Source of the DNA: Desulfurispora thermophila DSM 16022
GTDB taxonomy: Bacteria > Bacillota > Desulfotomaculia > Desulfotomaculales > Desulfurisporaceae
Length of the DNA stretch: 64,000 nt
Direction of reading: 5' to 3'
NCBI RefSeq assembly: GCF_000376385.1
Contig: NZ_AQWN01000008.1
Coordinates: forward strand, 1 to 64,000
Part shown: one piece after another, positions 52,001 through 61,197 of the stretch
Layout: every line of letters starts with the position of its first letter
Numbering within the stretch: the stretch's first letter is position 1
Notes under the pieces: model-generated
Told to the model about the DNA's origin: nothing
The model's database searches: none
Seen by the model: the letters and a program-made list of their open reading frames with translations, nothing else
Program-made: the position numbers and the translations under genes

Positions 52001-52300
52001 TTGAATATGGCACAGATGCTTGTAGGCTGGCCGGCAGTAATTGTTTCATTGCTTCTGGCATTTGCAGGCATAATTCGCCAGCGTGCGCTGTTCGTGTGCC
52101 TGGCAATGATCCTGATGGGAGGCTTTGTCTGGTATTTGCTCAACTTGCCCGGTGCTGTGAACTTGATGGTGGGCAGTGCTGTGCCTGTTCTGTATATGTT
52201 ATTGGCATTTTCTGTTGCCGGGAAGAAATTCCTGCTGGCGTGGCTGTTGCTTGGGCTACAAGTGTTGAATATATTGTTATTTATTGTATACATTAGTTGA
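52001..52300 (+). CDS. Small hydrophobic membrane protein
   Basis: The protein of about 99 residues has four hydrophobic segments and no recognised motif. AGGAGG at 51983-51988 supports TTG 52001 (12-base gap); ATG 52007 is also in frame. It sits between the defence pair and the acyl-CoA ligase and could belong to either neighbourhood or neither. It is not assigned to a family. Confidence 0.55.
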   Translation: MNMAQMLVGWPAVIVSLLLAFAGIIRQRALFVCLAMILMGGFVWYLLNLPGAVNLMVGSAVPVLYMLLAFSVAGKKFLLAWLLLGLQVLNILLFIVYIS

Positions 52301-52315
52301 AATATTCATAATATA

Positions 52316-52345
52316 TTGACTATTGCCCGCTGTTCCTGCTAGCAT
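52316..52345 (+). promoter_or_regulatory. Probable promoter of the acyl-CoA ligase gene
   Basis: TTGACT (52316-52321) and TAGCAT (52340-52345) are 18 bases apart. The FadR-like operator lies just downstream, about where transcription would begin. Confidence 0.5.
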
Positions 52346-52369
52346 ATCTGTAACTGACAGCGTTCTATG

Positions 52370-52387
52370 TGAATGATAGTTCATTCA
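52370..52387. promoter_or_regulatory. FadR-like operator
   Basis: TGAATGATAGTTCATTCA has 7-bp perfect inverted arms with a 4-bp centre. The arms equal those of the Bacillus FadR (TetR-family) box TGAATGA-N4-TCATTCA. It lies between promoter and start codon of a fatty acyl-CoA ligase, the expected target. Confidence 0.75.
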
Positions 52388-52419
52388 TTACAAAAGCAGG
52401 AAACAGGAGGGAGATGCTT

Positions 52420-54129
52420 ATGACCATCTGGCTCAACCACTATCCGCCCGGCGTGCCGGCCAGCCTGTCCTACCCCCGGGCCACCCTGTACGATGTCCTG
52501 CGGGAAACCGCCCGGCGCTATCCCAATCACACTGCCACCATCTTTATGGATGGCCGCCTTACCTACCGGCAGCTGTTGGAACGGGTGGATAAAATGGCCG
52601 CGGCTCTGCAAAAACAGCTGGGCGTGAACAAGGGCGACCGGGTGGCCCTGATGCTGCCCAACATTCCCCAGATGGTGATCGGCTACTACGCCGTGCTGGC
52701 CGCCGGGGCGGTCTGTGTAGGCGTTAACCCCATGTATACGGAAAGAGAGCTGTCTCACCAGATTAAAGATGCGGGAGCAAAGGTGATCTTTCTTCTGGAT
52801 CTGCTGTACCCCAAAGTGGAGGCGGTGCGGGAAAAAAGCGGGCTGGAAAAGCTGGTGGTGACCAGCATAAAAGATTACCTGCCCTTCCCCAAGAACCTGC
52901 TCTATCCGCTGAAAGCCCGCCGGGAAGGCCAGGTGGTGCATATCCCATCCCGGCCGGACATTTACTGGTTTTCCCAGCTAATCAACCAGTCGGACGGCGT
53001 TTTCCAGCGGCCGGAAATCGATCCGGAAAAGGATCTGGCCGTGTTGCAGTACACCGGCGGCACTACCGGCCTGTCCAAGGGGGCCATGCTCACCCACCGC
53101 AATATCTACGCCAACGCCCTGCAGCTCTGCGTCTGGGATACCGATAAAAAGCCCGGCCAGGAAGTGGCCCTGTGTGTGCTGCCCTTTTTCCATTCCTACG
53201 GTATGACCGTGTGCATGAACATTTCGGTTTTCAATGGCTTTACCATGGTGCTCATCCCGCGCTTTGATGTCAAGGCGCTGCTGGAGAGCATTCAGCGCTA
53301 CCGGGCCAATATCTTTCCGGGCACACCCACTATCTATGTGGCCCTGATCAACCACCCGGACACGCCCAAATACGACCTTTCCTCCATCCGGGGCTGTCTG
53401 AGCGGTGCGGCGCCCCTGCCCCTGGAGGTCAAGCAGAAGTTCGAGGCCATTACGGGTGGCTGTTTGGTGGAAGGCTACGGTCTTTCGGAAACCTCGCCCG
53501 TGGCCCTGTCCAACATTCTCTCCCGCCAGCACGACCCGGGCACTGTGGGGGCCATCGGCCTGCCCCTGCCCGACACCCTGGTGAAGATTGCCGATCTGGA
53601 AACCGGCCAGCGCGAGCTGCCACCGGGCCAGGTGGGGGAAATCTGCGTTGAGGGGCCCCAGGTGATGGTGGGTTACTGGAACCGGCCCGAGGAAACCGCG
53701 GCCGCCCTGCGGGACGGCTGGCTGTACACGGGCGACATCGGCTATATGGACGAGCGGGGCTACACCTTTATCGTTGACCGCAAAAAAGACCTGATCATCG
53801 CCGGCGGGTACAACATCTACCCGCGCGAGGTGGAGGAAGTGCTCTACGAGCATCCCAAAGTGCGGGAGGCGGCCGTGATCGGGGTGGCCGACCCCTACCG
53901 GGGGGAAACCGTGAAGGCCTTTGTGGTGCTGAAAGAGGGCGAGCAGGCCAGCGAGCAGGAGATCATGGACTACTGCCGGCAAAAGCTGGCTGCCTATAAA
54001 ATACCCCGCATTGTAGAGTTCCGGCCGGAACTGCCCAAGACAAATGTGGGCAAGATCCTGCGCCGGGTGTTGGCCGAGGAGGAGAGAAGCAAAAGCGCGG
54101 CCCAGGCTGCCGCAGCGGAAGAGAAGTAG
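52420..54129 (+). CDS. fadD: Long-chain fatty acid-CoA ligase
   Basis: The 569-residue AMP-forming ligase activates fatty acids with ATP and CoA. It shows QYTGGTTGLSKGAMLTHRN (P-loop), GYGLSETSP, GWLYTGDIGYMDERGY, DRKKDLIIAGGYNIYPREVE and KTNVGKILRR with the adenylation Lys. It is the full family length. ATG 52420 is 7 bases after AGGAGGGAG; the open frame upstream passes through the operator. The FadR-like box suggests induction by fatty acyl-CoA. Confidence 0.93.
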   Translation: MTIWLNHYPPGVPASLSYPRATLYDVLRETARRYPNHTATIFMDGRLTYRQLLERVDKMAAALQKQLGVNKGDRVALMLPNIPQMVIGYYAVLAAGAVCVGVNPMYTERELSHQIKDAGAKVIFLLDLLYPKVEAVREKSGLEKLVVTSIKDYLPFPKNLLYPLKARREGQVVHIPSRPDIYWFSQLINQSDGVFQRPEIDPEKDLAVLQYTGGTTGLSKGAMLTHRNIYANALQLCVWDTDKKPGQEVALCVLPFFHSYGMTVCMNISVFNGFTMVLIPRFDVKALLESIQRYRANIFPGTPTIYVALINHPDTPKYDLSSIRGCLSGAAPLPLEVKQKFEAITGGCLVEGYGLSETSPVALSNILSRQHDPGTVGAIGLPLPDTLVKIADLETGQRELPPGQVGEICVEGPQVMVGYWNRPEETAAALRDGWLYTGDIGYMDERGYTFIVDRKKDLIIAGGYNIYPREVEEVLYEHPKVREAAVIGVADPYRGETVKAFVVLKEGEQASEQEIMDYCRQKLAAYKIPRIVEFRPELPKTNVGKILRRVLAEEERSKSAAQAAAAEEK

Positions 54130-54141
54130 TGTGAAGCATTA

Positions 54142-54185
54142 GGGGAGATTAATGTATGGCCATTAATCTCCCCCTGGTATTTTGC
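54142..54185 (+). terminator. Strong hairpin after fadD
   Basis: GGGGAGATTAATG (54142-54154) is perfectly complementary to CATTAATCTCCCC (54161-54173), followed by CTGGTATTTT. Confidence 0.75.
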
Positions 54186-54255
54186 CAAAGGAAAAGGTGT
54201 CCGATATGCTTGTGTCAGGTTGTGCCATAAAGGCATGGGTTTGTATAAGTACTAT

Positions 54256-54753
54256 TTACAATAACGCTTTACTTAGAAACTCCTGCCGTCTGTCGGCTGC
54301 AAAACTGTCCACCGCGCCGTAAACCAGGGCGCCGGTGGGGCAGGCCCGCACACAGGCCGGGGTTCCGCTGCCATCCAGACAGTTGCGGTCGCATTTGAGA
54401 GCAATCTTTTCGGCCAGCTCACTGCGGATCACTCCGTAGGGGCAGACCATGACGCACATCCAGCAGCCGGTGCAGGGCTGCTCGCCGTCCTCGTTAGTGA
54501 CCACACCTTCCGCCGTGCGGTGCATGGCTCCGGCAATGCAGGCGTCAATGCAGGGGGCCTCGGCGCAGTGGCGGCAGTTCAAGGGGACTTTCTTGCTTCC
54601 CACCTGGTGGACGAAAATTCTCTTGCGCGGGGGCTTTTTCTCGCTCAGGGCGCCGAAAAGTGTTTTGCTCGCCGAGTGGGCCACGGCGCAGGCCAGTTCG
54701 CAGGAGCGGCAGCCGGTGCAGCGGTCGTAGCGGATGAGTATTTCTTTGTTCAT
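54256..54753 (-). CDS. cooF: CooF-type ferredoxin for CO dehydrogenase
   Basis: The 165-residue four-cluster ferredoxin carries electrons from CooS. Cys motifs are CTGCRSCELAC, CRHCAEAPCIDAC, CTGCWMCVMVCPYG and CDRNCLDGSGTPACVRACP, all complete. It lies 18 bases after the cooS stop in the same operon, whose first gene encodes a flavin oxidoreductase, so electrons from CO probably go to NAD(P). Confidence 0.93.
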   Translation of the reverse strand: MNKEILIRYDRCTGCRSCELACAVAHSASKTLFGALSEKKPPRKRIFVHQVGSKKVPLNCRHCAEAPCIDACIAGAMHRTAEGVVTNEDGEQPCTGCWMCVMVCPYGVIRSELAEKIALKCDRNCLDGSGTPACVRACPTGALVYGAVDSFAADRRQEFLSKALL

Positions 54754-54771
54754 GCTCTCCTCTCCTTCCCC

Positions 54772-56676
54772 TTACCAGGGCCGGGTTTCCAGGCCCAGAC
54801 CCCGGCGCCGTTCCTGGATGGCAGCGTACAGTTTTTCGGCTGCTTGTTGGGGGTCGGTTTCCACAATAAAGTAGCCGCCCAGCAAGTCTTTAATTCCCGC
54901 GGTGAGCAATGAGGTAACCAGAGCGCTGCCCAGTACGGGCGGTACCAGGCCCAGGTGTACGGGCAGGCCGCAGGCCACCGCCCAGGTGCCTATGGCCACC
55001 GCTTTTTCGGTCTTGAATTCGGGGGCCGAAGCGGCCACGGGCAGCTTGTCCGTGTCCACGCCCAGTTTGCTGGCAATGGCCACGGCCAGATCCACCGCCC
55101 GGCTGTTGTCCACACAGGAGCCCATGTGCAGCACCGGCGGCAGCGGGCCGTCCAGGCCGTTGGCCTGACCGATGGCGCTTAAAACAGCCTTTAAACCGGC
55201 CCCGGCATAGCGTTCGGTGGCCGCCGGATCCAGCAGACCGTGCCGGGCGTAGGCTCCGGCACCGCAGCCGGTGGCCAGCAACAGCACATCGCGCCGCAGC
55301 AGTTCTTCGGCCATCACCAGATAGTTGTGATCCTGTGGTACCTTGACATTGTTGCAGCCGGCAAAGAGCACCACGCCCTGAATGTTGCCGCTGACGATGT
55401 TGTCCAGGAGCGGTTTCAGAGGGTCGGCGGCGTTCAATTTGGCCAGGGCGGCTAAAATGGCCTCCACGGAAAAACCGGCTACCACCTTGCTCTTGACCGG
55501 CGGTATATTTACCGGCCGTCCCCGGCGGGCCTGGAAAGCGGTAATGGCTTCCCGGATGATCTGTCTGGCCTTTTCCGCCGCTTCCTCCTCCTTGAGCTCG
55601 ATATGGGTGGCGCCCGCTATTTTGGCCATGCCCATGGTGGTGATCACTTTTGTGCCGTAGCAGCGACTCACTTCCACTATGGAGGGGTAGACGCACTGGT
55701 AGTCCACCACCATAGCGTCCAGGGCGCCGGTTAAAATGGGCATTTCCTGGGAAATGCTGTGGGTGAGGGGCGGCACGCCATGCCGCATCAGCACTTCGTT
55801 GCCCGTGCAGCAGATGCCCACCAGGTTGATCCCCTGCGCTCCCGCTGCCTGTGCTTCACTCTGCATTTCGGCTGCCACCCGCACCAGGACTTCCGAGAGA
55901 ACCGGGTTGTGGCCGTGCAGGGCTATGTTTACTGCCTCCGGTTTGAGCGCTCCCAGGTTGGCCTCACTGACTACCGGTGCGGGAGTGCCGAAGAGTATAT
56001 CGGCCAGGTCGGTGCCGATATGGCAGCCGGTGTAGTCGGCTACAGCGCAGCTGATGCCGCCCGCCAGCAGGTTTACCGGGTCGGCGTCCACGCCGATGTG
56101 GGTGCGGTGCAGCATTTCGGCAATGCTGCTCTCTATGCCGGCCGGCAGCGCCCCCAGCTTTTCTAGGGCCTGCATCCTGCCGGCAGTGAGGGTGGCCCTG
56201 GCCCAGGCCATGGGGCCGTCTCCTTCGGCAAACTGGCTGAAAGCGGAATGGGCCACCTTCTCCGCCAGTTCGCGGGTGGAAAGTTCCGCCCCGTCAATCC
56301 CCTGGCGGGCGGCTACCGCCCGCAGTTTGGCCTCGTCCCGCACGGCGTAGTCCGGCGCCGTGCCCCGGGCCCACTTGTGCAGGGCGTGGGCCAGGTGTTT
56401 GGCATGCCCCGCGTGCGCCGCCGCGCCGGCCGCAATGGCCCGCACCAGCCCCCGGGCCACCATGGTGTCGGCGGTGGCGCCGCACACGCCCCGCTGCGGA
56501 CCGTCGGCAAAGGGGCTGATGCGGCAGGGGCCCTGTGTGCAGTGGCGGCAGCAAAGCCCCAGTTCGCCGAAGCCGCACTGGGGAAGCTGGTCTGCCAGCC
56601 GGTCCCAGACCGTTTCCACATTTTGCTGGCGGGCAATGTCCAGCATCTGTTGCACCGCTCTGTCTCTGGATAACAT
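54772..56676 (-). CDS. cooS: Anaerobic Ni-CO dehydrogenase catalytic subunit
   Basis: CooS oxidises CO to CO2 at a Ni-Fe-S centre. The 634-residue protein has the B/D-cluster Cys set near the N-terminus (QCGFGELGLCCRHCTQGPC) and C-cluster regions including GCHIGTDLAD (His ligand), NLVGICCTGNEVLMRHG, VLFAGCNNVKVPQDHNY and LATGCGAGAYARHG, then MGSCVDNSR. All cluster ligands look intact. It is the monofunctional type, without acetyl-CoA synthase nearby. It is cotranscribed with cooF and preceded by a structured gap after the oxidoreductase gene. Confidence 0.95.
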   Translation of the reverse strand: MLSRDRAVQQMLDIARQQNVETVWDRLADQLPQCGFGELGLCCRHCTQGPCRISPFADGPQRGVCGATADTMVARGLVRAIAAGAAAHAGHAKHLAHALHKWARGTAPDYAVRDEAKLRAVAARQGIDGAELSTRELAEKVAHSAFSQFAEGDGPMAWARATLTAGRMQALEKLGALPAGIESSIAEMLHRTHIGVDADPVNLLAGGISCAVADYTGCHIGTDLADILFGTPAPVVSEANLGALKPEAVNIALHGHNPVLSEVLVRVAAEMQSEAQAAGAQGINLVGICCTGNEVLMRHGVPPLTHSISQEMPILTGALDAMVVDYQCVYPSIVEVSRCYGTKVITTMGMAKIAGATHIELKEEEAAEKARQIIREAITAFQARRGRPVNIPPVKSKVVAGFSVEAILAALAKLNAADPLKPLLDNIVSGNIQGVVLFAGCNNVKVPQDHNYLVMAEELLRRDVLLLATGCGAGAYARHGLLDPAATERYAGAGLKAVLSAIGQANGLDGPLPPVLHMGSCVDNSRAVDLAVAIASKLGVDTDKLPVAASAPEFKTEKAVAIGTWAVACGLPVHLGLVPPVLGSALVTSLLTAGIKDLLGGYFIVETDPQQAAEKLYAAIQERRRGLGLETRPW

Positions 56677-56748
56677 CCTCTATCACTCCCTGGATATATA
56701 AGTGTTTTCTTAAAAAACAGGCTTAAAACTAACACTGCAGCGTAATTT

Positions 56749-56812
56749 GCAGGTGTGTCTTTCCTGAGCGAGTCCGGTACGGAATTCGGGCGAGCGAAGG
56801 ATGCACACCTGC
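56749..56812. other. Hairpin between the CODH oxidoreductase and cooS
   Basis: GCAGGTGTG (56749-56757) pairs with CACACCTGC (56804-56812), and CTTTC/GAAGG and TCCGGTACGGA add inner pairs. The outer arms resemble those of the element before murA. In the operon transcript it could stabilise or attenuate cooS mRNA. Confidence 0.45.
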
Positions 56813-56847
56813 GACTGGCTAGCTGGAGTTATGCTGTAGTACTACAA

Positions 56848-58116
56848 CTAAGCCGGATTGAACAGCAGGTCTGCCGCGCTGAGCGTGCCTTTTAAAAGTT
56901 CGGAGCGCAGGCCGCCCAGGGGCCTCTGGGCTTTGATCAGAGCGGTGTAAACGCCGGCCCCGGTGGGGCATCCGGTCAGAATGTAACCGACCAGCCGATC
57001 CCGGCGCAGAGCCAGCTTCTGGTAGATGCCGCCCGCTTGCCGGCGGACAATAAATTCTTCCCCGTCTTCCAGTGAGCCGGCGGCAATGAACGGGATGCGG
57101 CCGAACTGGGCGGCATTCAGCCTGGTCAGGGGAGAGGGGTAGGCTTTGCGCCGTCCGGCCATGTTGCAGGCGGCATAGCGCCCCTGTTCCACGGCCAGTG
57201 TCCACAGGGCGGAGGGCGCTGGCCGCCCGCTCACCAGGTCGGTTACTTCCACACAGTCCCCCGCTGCGTAAACCCCGGGCAGGCTGGTTTCCATGTAGCG
57301 ACTTATTTTGATGCCGGCGCCGGTTTCACCCCCGGCTGCGCGCAGCAGCTCGCTATTGGGCCGCACGCCCTTGGCCACCAGCACCAGGTTGGCCGCTATT
57401 TCCCGCCCGTTTTCCAGAACAACCGACTCTACGGCATTTGTTCCCGGCCGGGCACTGCAGGCGGCGGGATTCTGGCCGTAAATGAAGTCAATGCCCGCTG
57501 CGGTTAGTTCGCCCTCCACCAGGGCGGCGCTTTCCTCATCCAGTTGACGCATTAAAACATGGCTGCTTTTGACCACTACGGTGACGCGGAGATTGCGCTG
57601 GCGCAAAGCAATGGCGGCTTTCAAACCTACCAGCCCGCCTCCCACCACCACGGCGTGCCTGGCCTGGTCTGCCGCCTGTGCAATGGCGCGGGCCTGGTCA
57701 TAGCTGCGCAGGGTGAAAACTCCGGCCAGTTCTTCGCCCGGCACACCGGCGGGAGCCGGGCGGGCGCCGGTGGCCAGCAGCAGGCGGTCGTAAGATATGA
57801 CCTCCTGGCTGTCCAGGATGACACGGCGGTTTGCCGGTTCCAGGGCAACCACCCGGGCTCCCTGTCGCAGTTCGATGCCTTTGCCGGTGTAGAAGGACGG
57901 GGAGCGGTAGCCTATATCGGCCAGGCTGGCCCGGTGGGCGATCACCTCGGTGATCCGGCAGCGGGAATAGGGCGGGTGGTTTTCCTCGGTCACCACGGTG
58001 ATGGGGGCGCCGGGCTCCAGGTGGCGCAGGGTTTCCGCCGCCGCTATCCCGGCGGCACTGTTGCCGATGATAACAAACCGGTGGGCGATTTTGCATCCCT
58101 CCTTGCAAAGAAACAT
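56848..58116 (-). CDS. FAD-dependent NAD(P)H oxidoreductase of the CODH cluster
   Basis: The protein of about 420 residues is a pyridine-nucleotide disulfide-oxidoreductase-like flavoprotein. It has an FAD loop VIIGNSAAGIAAAETLRHLE, NAD loop AVVVGGGLVGLKAAIALRQR, and the second FAD motif GVYAAGDCVEV. Homologues next to cooS and cooF couple CO oxidation to NAD(P). There is no redox-active CxxxxC pair. The start is unclear: ATG 58116 has a poor ribosome site, while AAGGAGGG lies at about codon 6-8 with no usual start codon in frame just after it. It is the first gene of the CODH operon. Confidence 0.87.
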   Translation of the reverse strand: MFLCKEGCKIAHRFVIIGNSAAGIAAAETLRHLEPGAPITVVTEENHPPYSRCRITEVIAHRASLADIGYRSPSFYTGKGIELRQGARVVALEPANRRVILDSQEVISYDRLLLATGARPAPAGVPGEELAGVFTLRSYDQARAIAQAADQARHAVVVGGGLVGLKAAIALRQRNLRVTVVVKSSHVLMRQLDEESAALVEGELTAAGIDFIYGQNPAACSARPGTNAVESVVLENGREIAANLVLVAKGVRPNSELLRAAGGETGAGIKISRYMETSLPGVYAAGDCVEVTDLVSGRPAPSALWTLAVEQGRYAACNMAGRRKAYPSPLTRLNAAQFGRIPFIAAGSLEDGEEFIVRRQAGGIYQKLALRRDRLVGYILTGCPTGAGVYTALIKAQRPLGGLRSELLKGTLSAADLLFNPA

Positions 58117-58344
58117 TGTATTTAGAAAATTGCGAATATATAAAAAGTAAATTACTTGCAATACCGTCCTTTTCCTGCCAGACTATTGAAAAAAGTAAAA
58201 AAAACAAATGCCAGCGGTTTACTCTGCACTCCACCAGGTAAGCTTGTCTTTCGTCTTAAGGCAAATTTCCTGAAAACAAAGGACGCCCTGAAGAACGGTT
58301 GCTGCTGCATCCCGGCCCCTGGCAGGCTATGCGTTACTGAAACA

Positions 58345-58374
58345 ATAAAAAGCGCGGCCGGGCTGGCCGCGCTG
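58345..58374 (-). terminator. Terminator of the DUF523 gene
   Basis: On the minus strand AGCGCGGCC pairs with GGCCGCGCT around AGCCC, followed by TTTTATTG. Confidence 0.85.
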
Positions 58375-58411
58375 GGGAATGTTTGATCTGAAGTGAAAAG
58401 GGGGGCGATGC

Positions 58412-58897
58412 TCAGGTCCATTCGCCCGCCCAGAGCTTTTGCAGCAGCTCATCGCTCAACTGCTCCTCGGAAAAAACGCGGATCCCTTCGCTTTGCAGCA
58501 GTGCAGCGGTGACGCCCCGGCCGGGGATGACCCGGTCCTGAAAAGTGCCGTCGTGGATAAACCGTCCGCCGCAGGAAGGGCTGCGCTCTTTGAGGATGGC
58601 CGCCCGGATGCCGAAAAGGTGGCATATTTTGAGCACTTCCCGGGCGCCCTGGATGAACTGGCCGGTGACATCTTCCCCCTGGCAGTTAACAACCCGGGCC
58701 CGGCCGTTCAGCACATCGGCTCCGCTGCCACCCCGGATTTCCGCCGCCGGTCGGGGGGTGGGCAGGCCGCCCAGCTGCTCCGGGCAGGCCGGTAATATCA
58801 GGCCGCGGCGGCACAGCTCAACCAGTGCCGGTACAGTGTTATCTCCTCCGTTGTACTTGGCCCGCAGACCCAGCAGGCAGGAATTGACCAAAAGCAT
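58412..58897 (-). CDS. DUF523 family protein
   Basis: The 161-residue protein opens LLVNSCLLGLRAKYNGG and has CPEQLGGLPTPRPAAEI and ILKERSPSCGGRFIHDGTF, the family's conserved Cys motifs. DUF523 proteins are small Cys-containing proteins of unknown function, possibly binding metal. ATG 58897 follows GAGGAGAC. It forms its own unit with a terminator. Confidence 0.88.
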   Translation of the reverse strand: MLLVNSCLLGLRAKYNGGDNTVPALVELCRRGLILPACPEQLGGLPTPRPAAEIRGGSGADVLNGRARVVNCQGEDVTGQFIQGAREVLKICHLFGIRAAILKERSPSCGGRFIHDGTFQDRVIPGRGVTAALLQSEGIRVFSEEQLSDELLQKLWAGEWT

Positions 58898-58945
58898 GGG
58901 TTTGTCTCCTCAATGAAATGATGGTTGCTCATAGTATATTATAAA

Positions 58946-58980
58946 AAACAAGGCCGGGACAATGTCCGATAGCCTTGTTT
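58946..58980 (-). terminator. Orphan terminator upstream of DUF523
   Basis: On the minus strand AAACAAGGC pairs with GCCTTGTTT, with an inner GGAC/GTCC pair, followed by TTTATAATA. It points away from the acyl-CoA ligase remnant and has no matching gene upstream. It may be left from a deleted gene, or attenuate DUF523. Confidence 0.6.
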
Positions 58981-59397
58981 GGAGAGCACTATTGCATAAA
59001 CTACCGGTGCTACAGTTGGAAGGTAGTTCTGCAGGTTTGGGCCGGGGTGACAAGGTGGCGCTATTGCTTTTCAACTGCAGCGCCATTCTGGAGTGCTATC
59101 TTGCCCTGGCCAAACTGGGCGCGGTGGCCGTGCCGGTCAATTTCCGCCTGGCCGGGCCGGAAATTGCTTGTATTGTGGACAACTCGGACGCCCGGCTGTT
59201 TGTGTTTGTTGCCGCCTTTGATGCAATTGTGGCCGGGTGTGCGCTTGACGGCAGAAGAAATCATCAGCTTTTGCAGCCAGTACCTGGCCGGGTACAAGAA
59301 GCCGCGCTCGGTGGAATTTGTGGCGGCTCTGCCCCGCAATGCCGCCGGCAAGGTGCTGAAGACACGGTTGCGGGAAAAATTCCGGTCGGGCCAGTAA
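58962..59397 (+). pseudogene. Broken AMP-dependent acyl-CoA ligase
   Basis: The first frame gives the N-terminal region (LGRGDKVALLLFNCSAILEC, LAKLGAVAVPVNFRLAGPEI, DNSDARLFVFVAAFDAIVAG). After a frameshift near 59230 comes the extreme C-terminus (LTAEEIISFCSQYLAGYKKP, VEFVAALPRNAAGKVLKTRL). The roughly 300 central residues with the ATP-binding motif are deleted. The complete ligase gene 140 bases downstream belongs to the same superfamily, so a tandem pair was probably here. Confidence 0.8.
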
Positions 59398-59538
59398 GGG
59401 GAGTTTGCCAGCTTATGGCCGGAGAATTCCCGTTCAGGAGTGGTCCGGGCGTAGTTTTTGTGATATTCTGAATATACAAATAATTATCACATTAAAAAGC
59501 ACCGTGTGGGAGAAAGAAGTTATTGAGGAGGGAAAACC

Positions 59539-61197
59539 ATGTCCACCACTTACGCCCCCCTGTCCGAAGAGGAAAAGCAAAAGTTTTACGCCTTAACCGA
59601 GGACAACCTGGATTTCATCCGCCGGCGCTATAACCGCGTCAGCCGCTGGGTGATTGCCGACATCATCCGGCGCAGTGCCTACCGTTATCCGGACAAGCCT
59701 GCTTTGATTTACCGCGACAAAGTGCTCACCTACAGCCAGCTGGAGCAGGAGTGCAATCGCTTTGCTCACGCCCTGCTGCAAATGGGTCTGCGCAAGTACG
59801 ACCGGGTGGCCATTCTGGCCCACAACACGCTGGACCACGTGATCACCTGGCTGGGTACGGCCAAGGCGGGCGGGGTTTACCTGGCCATCAATTACCTGCT
59901 GCGGGGCAAGGACATCAGCTACTGCATCAACCACTCCGATGCGCGGGTATTTGTGGTGGAGGATGCCCTGTACCCCCTGGTGCAGGATGTGCTGGCCGAC
60001 ATGCCCGGTGTAGATCTGTTTCTATGGTCGGACCAGGTGGCCGGCCAGCCCGCCCCGGCCGGCTTTACGCCGCTGTCCGGCTGGTACGGCGGCCAGCCGG
60101 ACAGCGAACCCGAGGTGGAGCTTTCCATTCTGGATCCGGTGCAGATGACCTACACCAGCGGTACCGAAACGCTGCCCAAAGGGGTGATTTTGACCAACCA
60201 GTCGCTGCTGGCCGAGTATACGGGCTGCATTATCGACGGCGAGTACAACCCGGACGATGTCAACTTGAACGCCCTGCCCATTTTCCACTGCGCCCAGCGC
60301 GACGTTTTCCTCACCCCCTGCCTGATGCTGGGGGCGACCAATATCCTGTTGCCCCAGGCCGACCCGCAGCAAATTTTACAATCAATTGAAAAGTACCGGG
60401 TGAGCATGTTTTTCGCCCCGCCCACGGTCTGGATCAGCCTGCTGCGCCACCCCGAACTGGGCAAATACGACCTGAGCTCGCTGCGCAAGGGCTATTACGG
60501 GGCCTCCATCATGCCCGTGGAGGTGCTCAAAGAACTGCAGCGCACCTTCACCAGCTGCCAGCGCTTTTACAACTACTACGGGCAGACCGAGCTCAGCCCC
60601 TACCACACTGTGCTCAAGCCCGCCTTCCAGGTGAGCAAGGCCGGCTCGGCCGGCCAGGGCGGCCTGCACATGGAAACCCGTCTGGAGGACGACGAGCACA
60701 ACCCCGTCCGTCAGCCCGGCGTGGCGGGCGAAATCTGTGGCCGCGGTCCCCACGTCATGCTGATGTATTTCAAGGAGCCCGAGAAGACCGAAAGCACGCT
60801 GGCCCACGGTTGGTTTCACAGCGGGGACATCGGCGTGCTGGATGAAGACGGTTTTGTCAGTGTGGTGGATCGCAAAAAGGACATGGTCAAGAGCGGCGGC
60901 GAAAATGTGGCCAGCCGGGAAGTGGAAGAGGTTATCTACTTAGATCCCCGCGTCTCCGAAGTGGCCGTGGTGGGCCTGCCCCACGCCCGCTGGGTGGAGG
61001 GCGTGACCGCCATTGTGGTGCCCAAAGCCGGCGAGAGCATTACCCAGGAGGAAATTCTGCAGCTTTGCCGCCAGCATCTGGCTCCCTTCAAAGTGCCCAA
61101 AGGAGTAATTTTTGTGTCCGAGTTGCCCAAAACCCCCAGCGGCAAAATCTTGAAGCGCGACCTGCGCCAGCAGTACCGGGAGTATTACGATAACTAA
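59539..61197 (+). CDS. AMP-dependent acyl-CoA synthetase
   Basis: The 552-residue ligase has MTYTSGTETLPKGVILTNQS (P-loop, in the TSGTE variant found in one subgroup), YYGQTELSPYHTV, GWFHSGDIGVLDEDGFV, DRKKDMVKSGGENVASREVE and KTPSGKILKRDL with the adenylation Lys. It activates a fatty or aromatic acid; the substrate cannot be read. ATG 59539 follows GAGGAGG. The stop overlaps the end of the convergent CsoR-family gene by 4 bases. Confidence 0.93.
   Translation: MSTTYAPLSEEEKQKFYALTEDNLDFIRRRYNRVSRWVIADIIRRSAYRYPDKPALIYRDKVLTYSQLEQECNRFAHALLQMGLRKYDRVAILAHNTLDHVITWLGTAKAGGVYLAINYLLRGKDISYCINHSDARVFVVEDALYPLVQDVLADMPGVDLFLWSDQVAGQPAPAGFTPLSGWYGGQPDSEPEVELSILDPVQMTYTSGTETLPKGVILTNQSLLAEYTGCIIDGEYNPDDVNLNALPIFHCAQRDVFLTPCLMLGATNILLPQADPQQILQSIEKYRVSMFFAPPTVWISLLRHPELGKYDLSSLRKGYYGASIMPVEVLKELQRTFTSCQRFYNYYGQTELSPYHTVLKPAFQVSKAGSAGQGGLHMETRLEDDEHNPVRQPGVAGEICGRGPHVMLMYFKEPEKTESTLAHGWFHSGDIGVLDEDGFVSVVDRKKDMVKSGGENVASREVEEVIYLDPRVSEVAVVGLPHARWVEGVTAIVVPKAGESITQEEILQLCRQHLAPFKVPKGVIFVSELPKTPSGKILKRDLRQQYREYYDN

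Noticed and set aside
50961-52106. A 381-codon minus-strand frame overlapping the DUF2357 gene and the gap after it
   Set aside because: It lacks a domain and is antisense to a gene with a clear family match.
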